From assembly GCA_000783305.1 (NCBI GenBank), contig JROE01000019.1, positions 829 to 49,627 of the forward strand: a stretch of 48,799 bases of DNA, given 5' to 3'. Under the pieces are notes generated by a model. It did no database searches. It was not told where the DNA came from and saw only the letters and a list, made by a program, of their open reading frames with translations. Both the position numbers and the translations under genes were made by a program. Origin of the DNA: Sphingobacteriaceae bacterium DW12 (GTDB lineage Bacteria > Bacteroidota > Bacteroidia > Sphingobacteriales > Sphingobacteriaceae). Of the stretch, positions 15,984 through 23,034 are shown one piece after another (the first letter of the stretch is position 1; each line of letters begins with the position of its first letter).

Positions 15984-16982
15984 TTACGATAATTTACCTA
16001 CTTCTTGTACTAAATCTACAATTTTGTTGGAATATCCCCACTCATTGTCATACCAAGCAATAACCTTCACGAAGTTGTCATTCAATGAAATGCCTGCTTT
16101 AGCATCAAAGATAGACGTACGTGCATCTCCTAAGAAATCAGTAGATACAACTTCATCTTCCGTATAACCCAAGATACCTTGCAATTCACCTTCAGAAGCT
16201 TCTTTCATTGCTTTTTTGATTTCTTCATACGAAGCAGCTTTTTCTAAGCGTACAGTCAAATCTACTACTGAAACGTCTGCAGTTGGCACGCGTAGAGACA
16301 TACCCGTCAATTTTCCTTTCAGGGCAGGTAATACTAGGCCTACAGCTTTAGCTGCACCAGTAGAAGAAGGGATGATGTTTTGGTAAGCACCACGTCCACC
16401 TCTCCAATCTTTAGCAGAGGGGCCATCAACAGTTTTTTGAGTAGCGGTAACTGCGTGTACAGTTGTCATCAAACCTTCAAGGATACCAAATTTATCGTTC
16501 AAAACTTTGGCCACAGGAGCTAAACAGTTTGTCGTACATGAAGCGTTAGAAACGATATGTTGGTCAGCTTTCAACTCCTTGTGATTGACGCCCATTACGA
16601 AAGTAGGAGTGTCATCTTTAGCTGGTGCAGACATAACCACTTTTTTGGCACCTGCATCGATGTGTTTTTGAGCTAATTCTTGAGTTAAGAAGAAACCTGT
16701 TGATTCGATGATAACTTCGGCACCTACTTCGTTCCATTTCAAGTTCGCTGGATCTTTTTCAGCAGTGACGCGGATAGTTTTGCCATTAACAACTAGGTTG
16801 CCATCTTTAACTTCGACAGTACCATCAAATCTACCGTGTGTCGAGTCGTATTTTAACATATATGCCATGTAATCCGGCTCTACTAGGTCATTGATACCTA
16901 CAACTTCTACATCTGTGCGATTGATCGCTGCTCTGAATGCCAAACGGCCGATGCGACCAAATCCGTTGATTCCAATTTTCAT
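15984..16982 (-). CDS. gapA: Type I glyceraldehyde-3-phosphate dehydrogenase
   Basis: A 332-residue glycolytic enzyme that converts glyceraldehyde 3-phosphate, NAD+ and phosphate to 1,3-bisphosphoglycerate. The NAD-binding INGFGRIGR (4-12) is followed by Asp32, which favours NAD over NADP. The catalytic Cys149 lies in SNASCTTNC, and the end has the typical WYDNEWGYSNK. It is the last gene of the pfkA operon, four bases after the BadF-like kinase gene, and ends at the shared terminator. The AT-poor, regular codon use suggests strong expression. Confidence 0.97.
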   Translation of the reverse strand: MKIGINGFGRIGRLAFRAAINRTDVEVVGINDLVEPDYMAYMLKYDSTHGRFDGTVEVKDGNLVVNGKTIRVTAEKDPANLKWNEVGAEVIIESTGFFLTQELAQKHIDAGAKKVVMSAPAKDDTPTFVMGVNHKELKADQHIVSNASCTTNCLAPVAKVLNDKFGILEGLMTTVHAVTATQKTVDGPSAKDWRGGRGAYQNIIPSSTGAAKAVGLVLPALKGKLTGMSLRVPTADVSVVDLTVRLEKAASYEEIKKAMKEASEGELQGILGYTEDEVVSTDFLGDARTSIFDAKAGISLNDNFVKVIAWYDNEWGYSNKIVDLVQEVGKLS

Positions 16983-16986
16983 CTTT

Positions 16987-17844
16987 TTAATTTTTATTGA
17001 GATTTAAATAATATTTTACTAAACTATGAATCGGCTCCTTTACAATAGTGCCTATATCCAAGCCAAATTCATGCTCCCCGATATCTTTGAGCCAATCCGA
17101 GTAATGATTGGCAACGGAACCCGTGAAATGTATCTTTTGCTCCGGGTAGCGGTCATTCAGTGGGACGAGATACGTTTCGCAAAAAAGATATAAGCCTTCC
17201 TTTATAATAGTAGACAAATAAGTCTCCTCTTTGTTTTCTTGAACAAAGTCTGCAAAGGATGTCAAGAATAGATTTGGATTAGGATGGTTGTATACTTTTT
17301 CGAGAATGATTTTGCGATCTAAATTGTGTTTGGCTAATAGTCTCTCTTTGATATCAGAGGGCATGGTGCCGCTCAGAAAATCCTTGAGTAACTGTCTTCC
17401 TATCCAATTGGTAGAACCTTCATCTGCTAAAATATAGCCTAGGCCAAAATTGTTTTTTATGATTTTTTTTCCGTTGTAATATGCCGCATTGGATCCACTT
17501 CCCAAGATGCCGATAATCCCTTTTTCATCGCCAAAGGTAGAAATGGCGGAAGCAAGGACGTCATGGTTGACCTTTACATTTGCATTTTTGAAAAACAATT
17601 CGAATACTTTTTTTATCTTCTGTTGTCTATCCAATGAGGATGCACCTGCACCAAAAAAATATATTTTTCTAATGCGTTCGGCATTATTGATGAGGTGCGT
17701 ATTTTTATTGAGCAATTGGTTAATGAATCGTTCGTCTTGAATATATGAATTGATACCAAGTGTGCGAAAACCATTGACAACACGCCCTTTGTCAGCCAGT
17801 CGCCAATCTGCATATCTTGATCCACTAAATACAACTGCAATCAT
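16987..17844 (-). CDS. BadF/BadG-type (N-acetylglucosamine kinase-like) protein with degenerate phosphate-1 motif
   Basis: A 285-residue ASKHA-fold protein of the BadF/BadG/BcrA/BcrD family, the group that contains N-acetylglucosamine kinases. The phosphate-2 loop GILGSGSNA, the ILADEGSTNWIG segment and the adenosine motif FTGSVANHY are recognisable. The N-terminal phosphate-1 loop, normally D-S-G-S-T-K in this family, reads FSGSRY (residues 6-11): the metal- and phosphate-binding Asp, Thr and Lys are all changed. Kinase activity is therefore doubtful. It sits between pfkA (21 bases upstream) and gapA (four bases downstream), so it is co-expressed with glycolysis. It could be a sugar or nucleotide sensor, or a kinase with a remodelled site. 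Confidence 0.78.
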   Translation of the reverse strand: MIAVVFSGSRYADWRLADKGRVVNGFRTLGINSYIQDERFINQLLNKNTHLINNAERIRKIYFFGAGASSLDRQQKIKKVFELFFKNANVKVNHDVLASAISTFGDEKGIIGILGSGSNAAYYNGKKIIKNNFGLGYILADEGSTNWIGRQLLKDFLSGTMPSDIKERLLAKHNLDRKIILEKVYNHPNPNLFLTSFADFVQENKEETYLSTIIKEGLYLFCETYLVPLNDRYPEQKIHFTGSVANHYSDWLKDIGEHEFGLDIGTIVKEPIHSLVKYYLNLNKN

Positions 17845-17865
17845 AAAATCCTTTGATAATCTATA

Positions 17866-18849
17866 TTAGATGGCCATAATATGCGAAATCTCTAACATAT
17901 CTTTACTTAATTTGAACTCTTTGTTATGTAGCGCCTCCTCCAGCGAGGTTGTCTTTATCTCGTTACCCCTCAGACCAACTGTCATTCTGGTGTCTCCAGC
18001 AAGTAAACATTTGACTGCTGCATATCCCATTCTGCTGGCGAGAACCCGGTCAAAACTACTGGGCGATCCACCTCTTTGCAGGTGCCCTAATATACTAACT
18101 TTTGTGTCATAATAATCAAATTTTTCTTTGACACGATTGGCAACATTATAAGCTCCTCCGTTTTTTTCGCCTTCGGCTACGATTACAATCGTTGAAGTTT
18201 TTTGTTTAAAGGCTGCTTTTTCTAGTAATTCGATTAAATCATCAATCGCTGTTTCTTTTTCAGGGAGCATAATTGCTTCTGCTCCACCAGCGATTCCAGC
18301 ATTTAAGGCAATGCAGCCCGAATCACGGCCCATTACTTCAATGAAGAAAAGTCTGCCGTGTGACGCAGCTGTATCCCTAATTTTGTCGATGGCATCTATT
18401 ACGGTGTTGGTTGCGGTGTCGTACCCTAACGTATAATCTGAACCGTATAAGTCATTGTCAATGGTGCCAGGCACACAGATGACGGGGATATTATATTCCT
18501 TTGAGAAATAATCTGCACCAGTAAATGTACCATCACCTCCAATAGCTACTAGACCGTCTATTCCTGCGTTTTTAATGTTCTGATAAGCTAGGGCACGTCC
18601 TTCAGGAGTTTTGAATTCTAAACACCTTGCTGTCTTCAATATAGTGCCCCCTTTTTGAATGATGTTGCTTACTGAACGGCTATTCATCTCGGTGAAATTG
18701 GCATCTAGCATTCCTTGGTATCCCTGATGAATCCCGGTAACCTTTTTTCCTTCAAATAGAGCGGTACGAACTACTGCGCGGATGCATGCATTCATACCCG
18801 GTGCATCTCCTCCTGATGTAAAAACTCCTATATTATGTATTGTGTTCAC
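17866..18849 (-). CDS. pfkA: ATP-dependent 6-phosphofructokinase
   Basis: A 327-residue group A phosphofructokinase, converting fructose 6-phosphate to fructose 1,6-bisphosphate. The motifs are GVFTSGGDAPGMNACIRAVV, GGDGTF (ATP/Mg site, with Gly-Asp-Gly marking an ATP rather than pyrophosphate enzyme), PGTIDND with the catalytic aspartate, MGRDSG, and LGHLQRGG. There is no ATG; I place the start at GTG 18849, giving MNTIHNIGVF, while a TTG at 18855 would add two residues. It is the first gene of an operon with the BadF-like kinase and gapA. A palindrome 35-51 bases upstream of the start (18884-18900) lies where a repressor would act, and the NUDIX regulator is divergent. Confidence 0.95.
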   Translation of the reverse strand: MNTIHNIGVFTSGGDAPGMNACIRAVVRTALFEGKKVTGIHQGYQGMLDANFTEMNSRSVSNIIQKGGTILKTARCLEFKTPEGRALAYQNIKNAGIDGLVAIGGDGTFTGADYFSKEYNIPVICVPGTIDNDLYGSDYTLGYDTATNTVIDAIDKIRDTAASHGRLFFIEVMGRDSGCIALNAGIAGGAEAIMLPEKETAIDDLIELLEKAAFKQKTSTIVIVAEGEKNGGAYNVANRVKEKFDYYDTKVSILGHLQRGGSPSSFDRVLASRMGYAAVKCLLAGDTRMTVGLRGNEIKTTSLEEALHNKEFKLSKDMLEISHIMAI

Positions 18850-18883
18850 GAGCAAAATTCTTTTTTAGGTTTGACGAATATAC

Positions 18884-18900
18884 AGTGTATTTTTTACACT
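18884..18900. promoter_or_regulatory. Candidate operator between pfkA and the NUDIX regulator
   Basis: AGTGTA (18884-18889), five T, TACACT (18895-18900): a perfect inverted repeat of six-base arms with an odd spacer. It lies in the 174-base gap between divergent pfkA and a regulator of a family whose members bind such palindromes. Binding is inferred, not shown. Confidence 0.5.
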
Positions 18901-19023
18901 AATGAATTTTTTGATTATTTTTTTTGTTACTTTGATATATTTAGCGCATTATTGTGATGTTTACAGGTGTAATTCCTTATGGGCTTACGTTTGATTTCAG
19001 AAACTTAAATAAATTCTTGAACA

Positions 19024-19689
19024 TTGTTTACAAATTTCACCATTGACTGCGTCATTTTTGGTTTTCATGACGGTCTGTTAAAAGCTTTATTAACCGAGAG
19101 AAATGAATATCCATTCAAGGATTGGTGGGCCTTGCCCGGTTTTTTTGTGAACAATGACGAAGAAATGGAAGATGCCGTCAAACGGATTCTTTATGAAAAT
19201 GCAGGCTTAAAGGATATCTACATGGAACAATTGGCTGCGTTTGCGGGTCTTAAACGACATCCACAAGGACGTATACTTACCGTAGCTTATTTTGCACTTA
19301 TGCAACTAGATCAAAGTAAGATCAAGGTTAAACCTGTTACCACATACATGCGTCAGGCGAAATGGTTTTCAGTTAACGAACTTCCCGAGTTGGCATTTGA
19401 TCACCAGCAGATAATAGACCTTAGTTTGGAAAAACTAAAACGTAAAATAGGGTATACGGCTGTAGCATTTGAATTACTGCCTGAGAAATTTACGCTTACG
19501 CAATTGCAACAAGTCTATGAAGCTATATTGGGTAGAAAATTAGATAAAAGAAATTTTCGAAAGAAAATGTTAAACTATGGCTTCCTTAAAGAACTTCCTG
19601 AGTTCCAAAAAGGGGTATCTTACCGTGCTGCACGTCTTTATAAATTAGACAAGAGAAAATTTCAAAAAGTGTTCTCGCATGAAGATTAA
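19024..19689 (+). CDS. NUDIX-domain transcriptional regulator (NrtR/AraR-type)
   Basis: A 221-residue protein with an N-terminal Nudix fold (about 5-135) and a C-terminal winged helix (about 150-221, with LTLTQLQQVYEAILGRKLDKRNFRKKML). This is the layout of NrtR-type regulators, which in Bacteroidota include sugar-responsive AraR. The Nudix box, expected as G-x5-E-x7-R-E-U-x-E-E-x-G-U, reads G...RILYENAGL: the RE and second E are lost, so it should bind a ligand but not hydrolyse it. No ATG precedes the domain and a stop lies six bases upstream, so the start is TTG at 19024. It is divergent from pfkA, with a palindrome in between, and probably controls that operon and itself. Confidence 0.85.
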   Translation: MFTNFTIDCVIFGFHDGLLKALLTERNEYPFKDWWALPGFFVNNDEEMEDAVKRILYENAGLKDIYMEQLAAFAGLKRHPQGRILTVAYFALMQLDQSKIKVKPVTTYMRQAKWFSVNELPELAFDHQQIIDLSLEKLKRKIGYTAVAFELLPEKFTLTQLQQVYEAILGRKLDKRNFRKKMLNYGFLKELPEFQKGVSYRAARLYKLDKRKFQKVFSHED

Positions 19690-19810
19690 GGGTGAGCACA
19701 CCTTTAATATCAATTTTATCATCCCTTTTTAAAGTATATTAAGTTTTTATACGTCAGCTAGGAAAGTAGGTAGGTATAGCTTTCCCGCTTATATATTGTT
19801 ATCTGTATAC

Positions 19811-19837
19811 GAGAACAATATGTGAGAACTAATATGT
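19811..19837 (+). repeat. Imperfect tandem repeat upstream of the TetR/RND operon
   Basis: GAGAACAATATGT (19811-19823) is followed directly by GAGAACTAATATGT (19824-19837). An inverted repeat ATATTGTT (19793-19800) / AACAATAT (19814-19821) overlaps the first copy. It lies within the 262-base intergenic stretch 19690-19951. The role is unknown; it may be a binding site for a second regulator. Confidence 0.45.
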
Positions 19838-19884
19838 CATATTAAAATCCTTTTTTTAAATTATCGATGGATTACGGCCTGAAA

Positions 19885-19917
19885 ATTGCATAACCATTTT
19901 ACTTTTTTTTACTTTTG
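19885..19917 (+). promoter_or_regulatory. Promoter of the TetR/TolC/MFP/RND operon
   Basis: The -7 box TACTTTTG (19910-19917) fits TAnnTTTG. ATTG (19885-19888) is 21 bases upstream. The regulator's first codon follows about 35 bases later, and the operator overlaps the -7 box. Confidence 0.6.
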
Positions 19918-19941
19918 ACTCGAAAATAAAAAAAGTCAAAA
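19913..19941. promoter_or_regulatory. Candidate TetR operator over the efflux promoter
   Basis: TTTTGACT (19913-19920), 13 bases, AGTCAAAA (19934-19941): perfect eight-base arms. The left arm overlaps the last bases of the -7 box, and the site covers the expected transcription start, so a bound TetR would block transcription of its own operon. Confidence 0.6.
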
Positions 19942-19951
19942 AGTAAGATTG

Positions 19952-20572
19952 ATGGTGAATTCAGATAATAAGAGAAAGCAAATTGTGAAAGCAGCGGTCA
20001 AGCGTTTTGCTCATTTTGGAATTCCAAAAACAACAATGAACGAGATCGCTGAGGATGTGAATCTAACTAAAGCTAACCTTTACTACTATTTTCCGGACAA
20101 AAACTCCCTGATTAAAGATGTTTTGTTAAGCATTGTCGACGAGATGGATGTTGAAGAACAAATGGTAATTAAGGAGTTGGGTAAGGATCTCTTGGAATTG
20201 TTATATAAGCTTTTGGATGTGCGGGTGATTTTTGTGAAAAAATATTATATGTTTTACCTTTTTGAGAATATGGATTGGATTAAGGATTCCAGTATTTCTG
20301 CCGAAATTGAGTCCTTGATACAAAAGGATGAGGATCAATACTGCAAGATTTTTGAAAGAGCAAAGGCTGCGGGTGAGATCGTTGATTTAGATCCTCGCTA
20401 TATTGCTAAGAATTACAGTGACGCTATGCGGGGCATCGGGTTTATGGGAAACCTTTCCAATATAGTTAAAGGCTTTCCTAGTATAGACAATATAGATGAT
20501 ATAGTTCAGCGGCAGAAGGAGGTAACCGAGATCATGCTCTATGGGTTGAGTACTAAAAATAGAAACAACTAA
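19952..20572 (+). CDS. TetR/AcrR family transcriptional regulator of an efflux operon
   Basis: A 206-residue repressor-type protein. The N-terminal helix-turn-helix is about residues 8-54, with RFAHFGIPKTTMNEIAEDVNLTKANLYYYFPDKNSL, the canonical TetR pattern. The remainder is an all-helical ligand and dimer domain with no clear subfamily. The start is ATG 19952; an adjacent TTG (19949) and GTG (19955) are alternatives. It is the first gene of an operon with TolC (23 bases later), an adaptor and an RND pump, and a palindrome sits on its own promoter, so self-repression released by a pump substrate is the likely mode. Confidence 0.92.
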   Translation: MVNSDNKRKQIVKAAVKRFAHFGIPKTTMNEIAEDVNLTKANLYYYFPDKNSLIKDVLLSIVDEMDVEEQMVIKELGKDLLELLYKLLDVRVIFVKKYYMFYLFENMDWIKDSSISAEIESLIQKDEDQYCKIFERAKAAGEIVDLDPRYIAKNYSDAMRGIGFMGNLSNIVKGFPSIDNIDDIVQRQKEVTEIMLYGLSTKNRNN

Positions 20573-20595
20573 CATACACACACATAAATACAACG

Positions 20596-21942
20596 ATGAA
20601 TAGAATTAGAAAATGGTTATTAATCTTGCTTAGTTTTGGAGTGGTTGGAGGCTCTTATGCGCAAGAGGAATTGACGTTGGGTGAAGCCATACAATATGCG
20701 CTCAAAAATAAAGCCGATGCTAAGAAATCACAATTAGATGTAATCAACGCCGAAAATAAAATTAGTGAAGTTAGAGCCAACGCTCTTCCTCAAATTAATT
20801 TGTCCGCCGGATTAACGTACAATCCCATCATTCAAAAGATAGCTCTTCCTGACTTTACAGGTCAAAACGGGGGAAATCCAAGTTTGGTAGAGATGGGACA
20901 GAAATGGCAAGCGACGCCGACGATATCATTGACTCAGCAAATCTTCAATCAATCTGTATTTACGGGGTTAAAGGCAGCTAGTACAACTCGTGCATTTTAT
21001 CAGATTAATCATGAATTGACAGAGGAGCAGTTGATTGAGCGAGTTGCCAATAGTTATTATGATGTATATCAATCTAAGTTGGAGTTAGCTACAATCGAGA
21101 CTAATTTGCAGAATACAACTAAGACCCGAGATGTAATCGACGGGTTATATAAAAATGGTTTGGCTAAAAAGATTGATTTAGATCGTACTAATGTAGCAGT
21201 CAATAATTTGGAATCCTCCAAACAGCAAATGATTAATGCAATTCAACTAAAGGAGAATGCGCTTAAATTTGTCATTGGAATGGATGTGACAAAGGAGATT
21301 TCTATGCCCAAAAATACATTTGAGATTGACTTGGCCAAAGCATTGGTCGATACCTCTAGTTTGGACAGTCGAACTGAAGTAAAGCTTTTGGAAACGCAGA
21401 AGCAACTTTTGGGCTACAATAAAAAATCAATCGAAGCCCAATACTATCCAACACTGTCTCTGAATGCCAACTATGGATACACAGGATTTGGGCAACAGTT
21501 TCCAATTTTTAATAGTGGTCCTTCTATAAATTGGGCAAATTTTTCAACAATAGGTGTTAATCTTTCATTTCCCATATTTACGGGATACGCCACGCGTTCG
21601 AAGGTAAGGCAAGCCCAAATTGATATTGATAAAGTTAGTGTTGATATTGAAGATACAAAGTTGGGATTGTTGCTTGCATCTGAAAATGCGAAGAAGCAGC
21701 TGAAAAATAGCTTATTGACTATTAATGCGCAATCTGATAATGTAAAGTTGGCAAAAGAAGTATTATTTAATGTGGAAAATAATTACAAGAATGGACTGGC
21801 AACCCTTACAGATTTATTAGATGCCGAAAAATCATATGCTGAAGCCCAAAATAGCTATTCAACTGCATTATTAAATTATAAAGTTGCAGAGATCCAAATT
21901 ATCAAATCAAACGGAAACTTAAAATCACTTATTAACGAATAA
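20596..21942 (+). CDS. TolC family outer membrane efflux protein
   Basis: A 448-residue outer-membrane channel subunit with a signal peptide (cut near SYA/QE). Two TolC-type repeats of long helices follow, with the typical LTLGEAIQYALKNKADAKK start and NNYKNGLATLTDLLDAEKSYAEAQNSY near the end. As a trimer it would form the exit duct for the downstream adaptor and RND pump. It lies between the TetR gene and the adaptor gene (13 bases to the next start), so all four genes form one operon. The substrate cannot be deduced. Confidence 0.95.
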   Translation: MNRIRKWLLILLSFGVVGGSYAQEELTLGEAIQYALKNKADAKKSQLDVINAENKISEVRANALPQINLSAGLTYNPIIQKIALPDFTGQNGGNPSLVEMGQKWQATPTISLTQQIFNQSVFTGLKAASTTRAFYQINHELTEEQLIERVANSYYDVYQSKLELATIETNLQNTTKTRDVIDGLYKNGLAKKIDLDRTNVAVNNLESSKQQMINAIQLKENALKFVIGMDVTKEISMPKNTFEIDLAKALVDTSSLDSRTEVKLLETQKQLLGYNKKSIEAQYYPTLSLNANYGYTGFGQQFPIFNSGPSINWANFSTIGVNLSFPIFTGYATRSKVRQAQIDIDKVSVDIEDTKLGLLLASENAKKQLKNSLLTINAQSDNVKLAKEVLFNVENNYKNGLATLTDLLDAEKSYAEAQNSYSTALLNYKVAEIQIIKSNGNLKSLINE

Positions 21943-21955
21943 TTAGCATAAAAAT

Positions 21956-23014
21956 ATGAAACGAATCATCATAACCATTGTCATTATAGTAGCAGCGCTA
22001 GCTGGTATTATGTATGTATTGAATAAAAATAAAGAAAAGAATAAAGCGGAGACGGAAATAGTGGCGCAGAAGAATGCATCAGTAGCAGTGCGTACAGATA
22101 CAGTTGCACTTCGGGAGATGAATCTACAATATATTGCAAATGGGACCTTCATGCCTTATCAAGATATGAAACTGTCTGCTGAGACATCAGGTAAAGTAAT
22201 CAAAGTGTTGGTGAAAGAGGGGGATTATGTGAGAGCAGGACAAGTATTAGCTATAGTGGAAGGGGATAAGTTGGATGTGAGTAAACAGAATGCACAGGCA
22301 GCATATAATAATGCAAAAGCAGATTACGAACGTTACGAAAGTGCCTTTCAGACAGGTGGTGTGACGAAGCAACAACTTGATCAGGCTAAATTGAAATTAG
22401 AGAGTGAGCAAAATAACCTGAAAAGTGCGCAATTGAATGCATCAGACGCTACTGTGAGAGCTGGTATAAGTGGTACTATTAATGAACGTAAGATAGAGCC
22501 AGGTACATACGTGTCTCCAGGTACGGAGATGTTTAGTTTAGTAAATGTCGGGTCACTAAAACTACGTGTCAATGTGGATGAGAAGAATGTCGCAACATTG
22601 AAAGTCGGACAGACTATCAAAATAGCTGCAAGTGTATTCCCAGACAAGAATTTTGATGGAAAGATTGTCTTTATTGCACCAAAAGCTGACGGAAGTCTAA
22701 ATTTCCCTGTTGATATCGAAGTGAAGAACAATGCGGGTAATGAATTGCGTGCAGGAATGTATGGTACTGCAGTTTTTGGAGCGGATCGTTTCTCATCGGT
22801 ATTGACTATACCACGTACAGCATTTGTAGGTAGTGTGAGCTCAAATCAAGTGTTTGTAAATGAAAATAATACAGCTATCCTTAAGACAATTACCTCAGGA
22901 CGTAATTTTGGTGACTATATAGAAGTAATTGAAGGATTGACTGCAGGTCAAATCGTCATCACAAGTGGTCAAATCAACTTGCTAAACAATACACCGATTA
23001 GCATCATTAAATAA
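21956..23014 (+). CDS. RND efflux periplasmic adaptor (membrane-fusion protein)
   Basis: A 352-residue adaptor linking the inner-membrane pump to the TolC channel. An N-terminal hydrophobic anchor (residues 1-23) has no lipobox cysteine. Then come the barrel-sandwich (lipoyl-like) halves (KVIKVLVKEGDYVRAGQVLA and ATVRAGISGTINERKIEPGTYV) flanking a short coiled-coil hairpin of about 60 residues, a beta-barrel domain and a C-terminal membrane-proximal domain. It resembles AcrA/MexA more than metal-efflux adaptors, with no His/Met-rich extension. It is co-transcribed with its neighbours. Confidence 0.94.
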   Translation: MKRIIITIVIIVAALAGIMYVLNKNKEKNKAETEIVAQKNASVAVRTDTVALREMNLQYIANGTFMPYQDMKLSAETSGKVIKVLVKEGDYVRAGQVLAIVEGDKLDVSKQNAQAAYNNAKADYERYESAFQTGGVTKQQLDQAKLKLESEQNNLKSAQLNASDATVRAGISGTINERKIEPGTYVSPGTEMFSLVNVGSLKLRVNVDEKNVATLKVGQTIKIAASVFPDKNFDGKIVFIAPKADGSLNFPVDIEVKNNAGNELRAGMYGTAVFGADRFSSVLTIPRTAFVGSVSSNQVFVNENNTAILKTITSGRNFGDYIEVIEGLTAGQIVITSGQINLLNNTPISIIK

Positions 23015-23034
23015 TAATTGAAAGAAGATATTTC

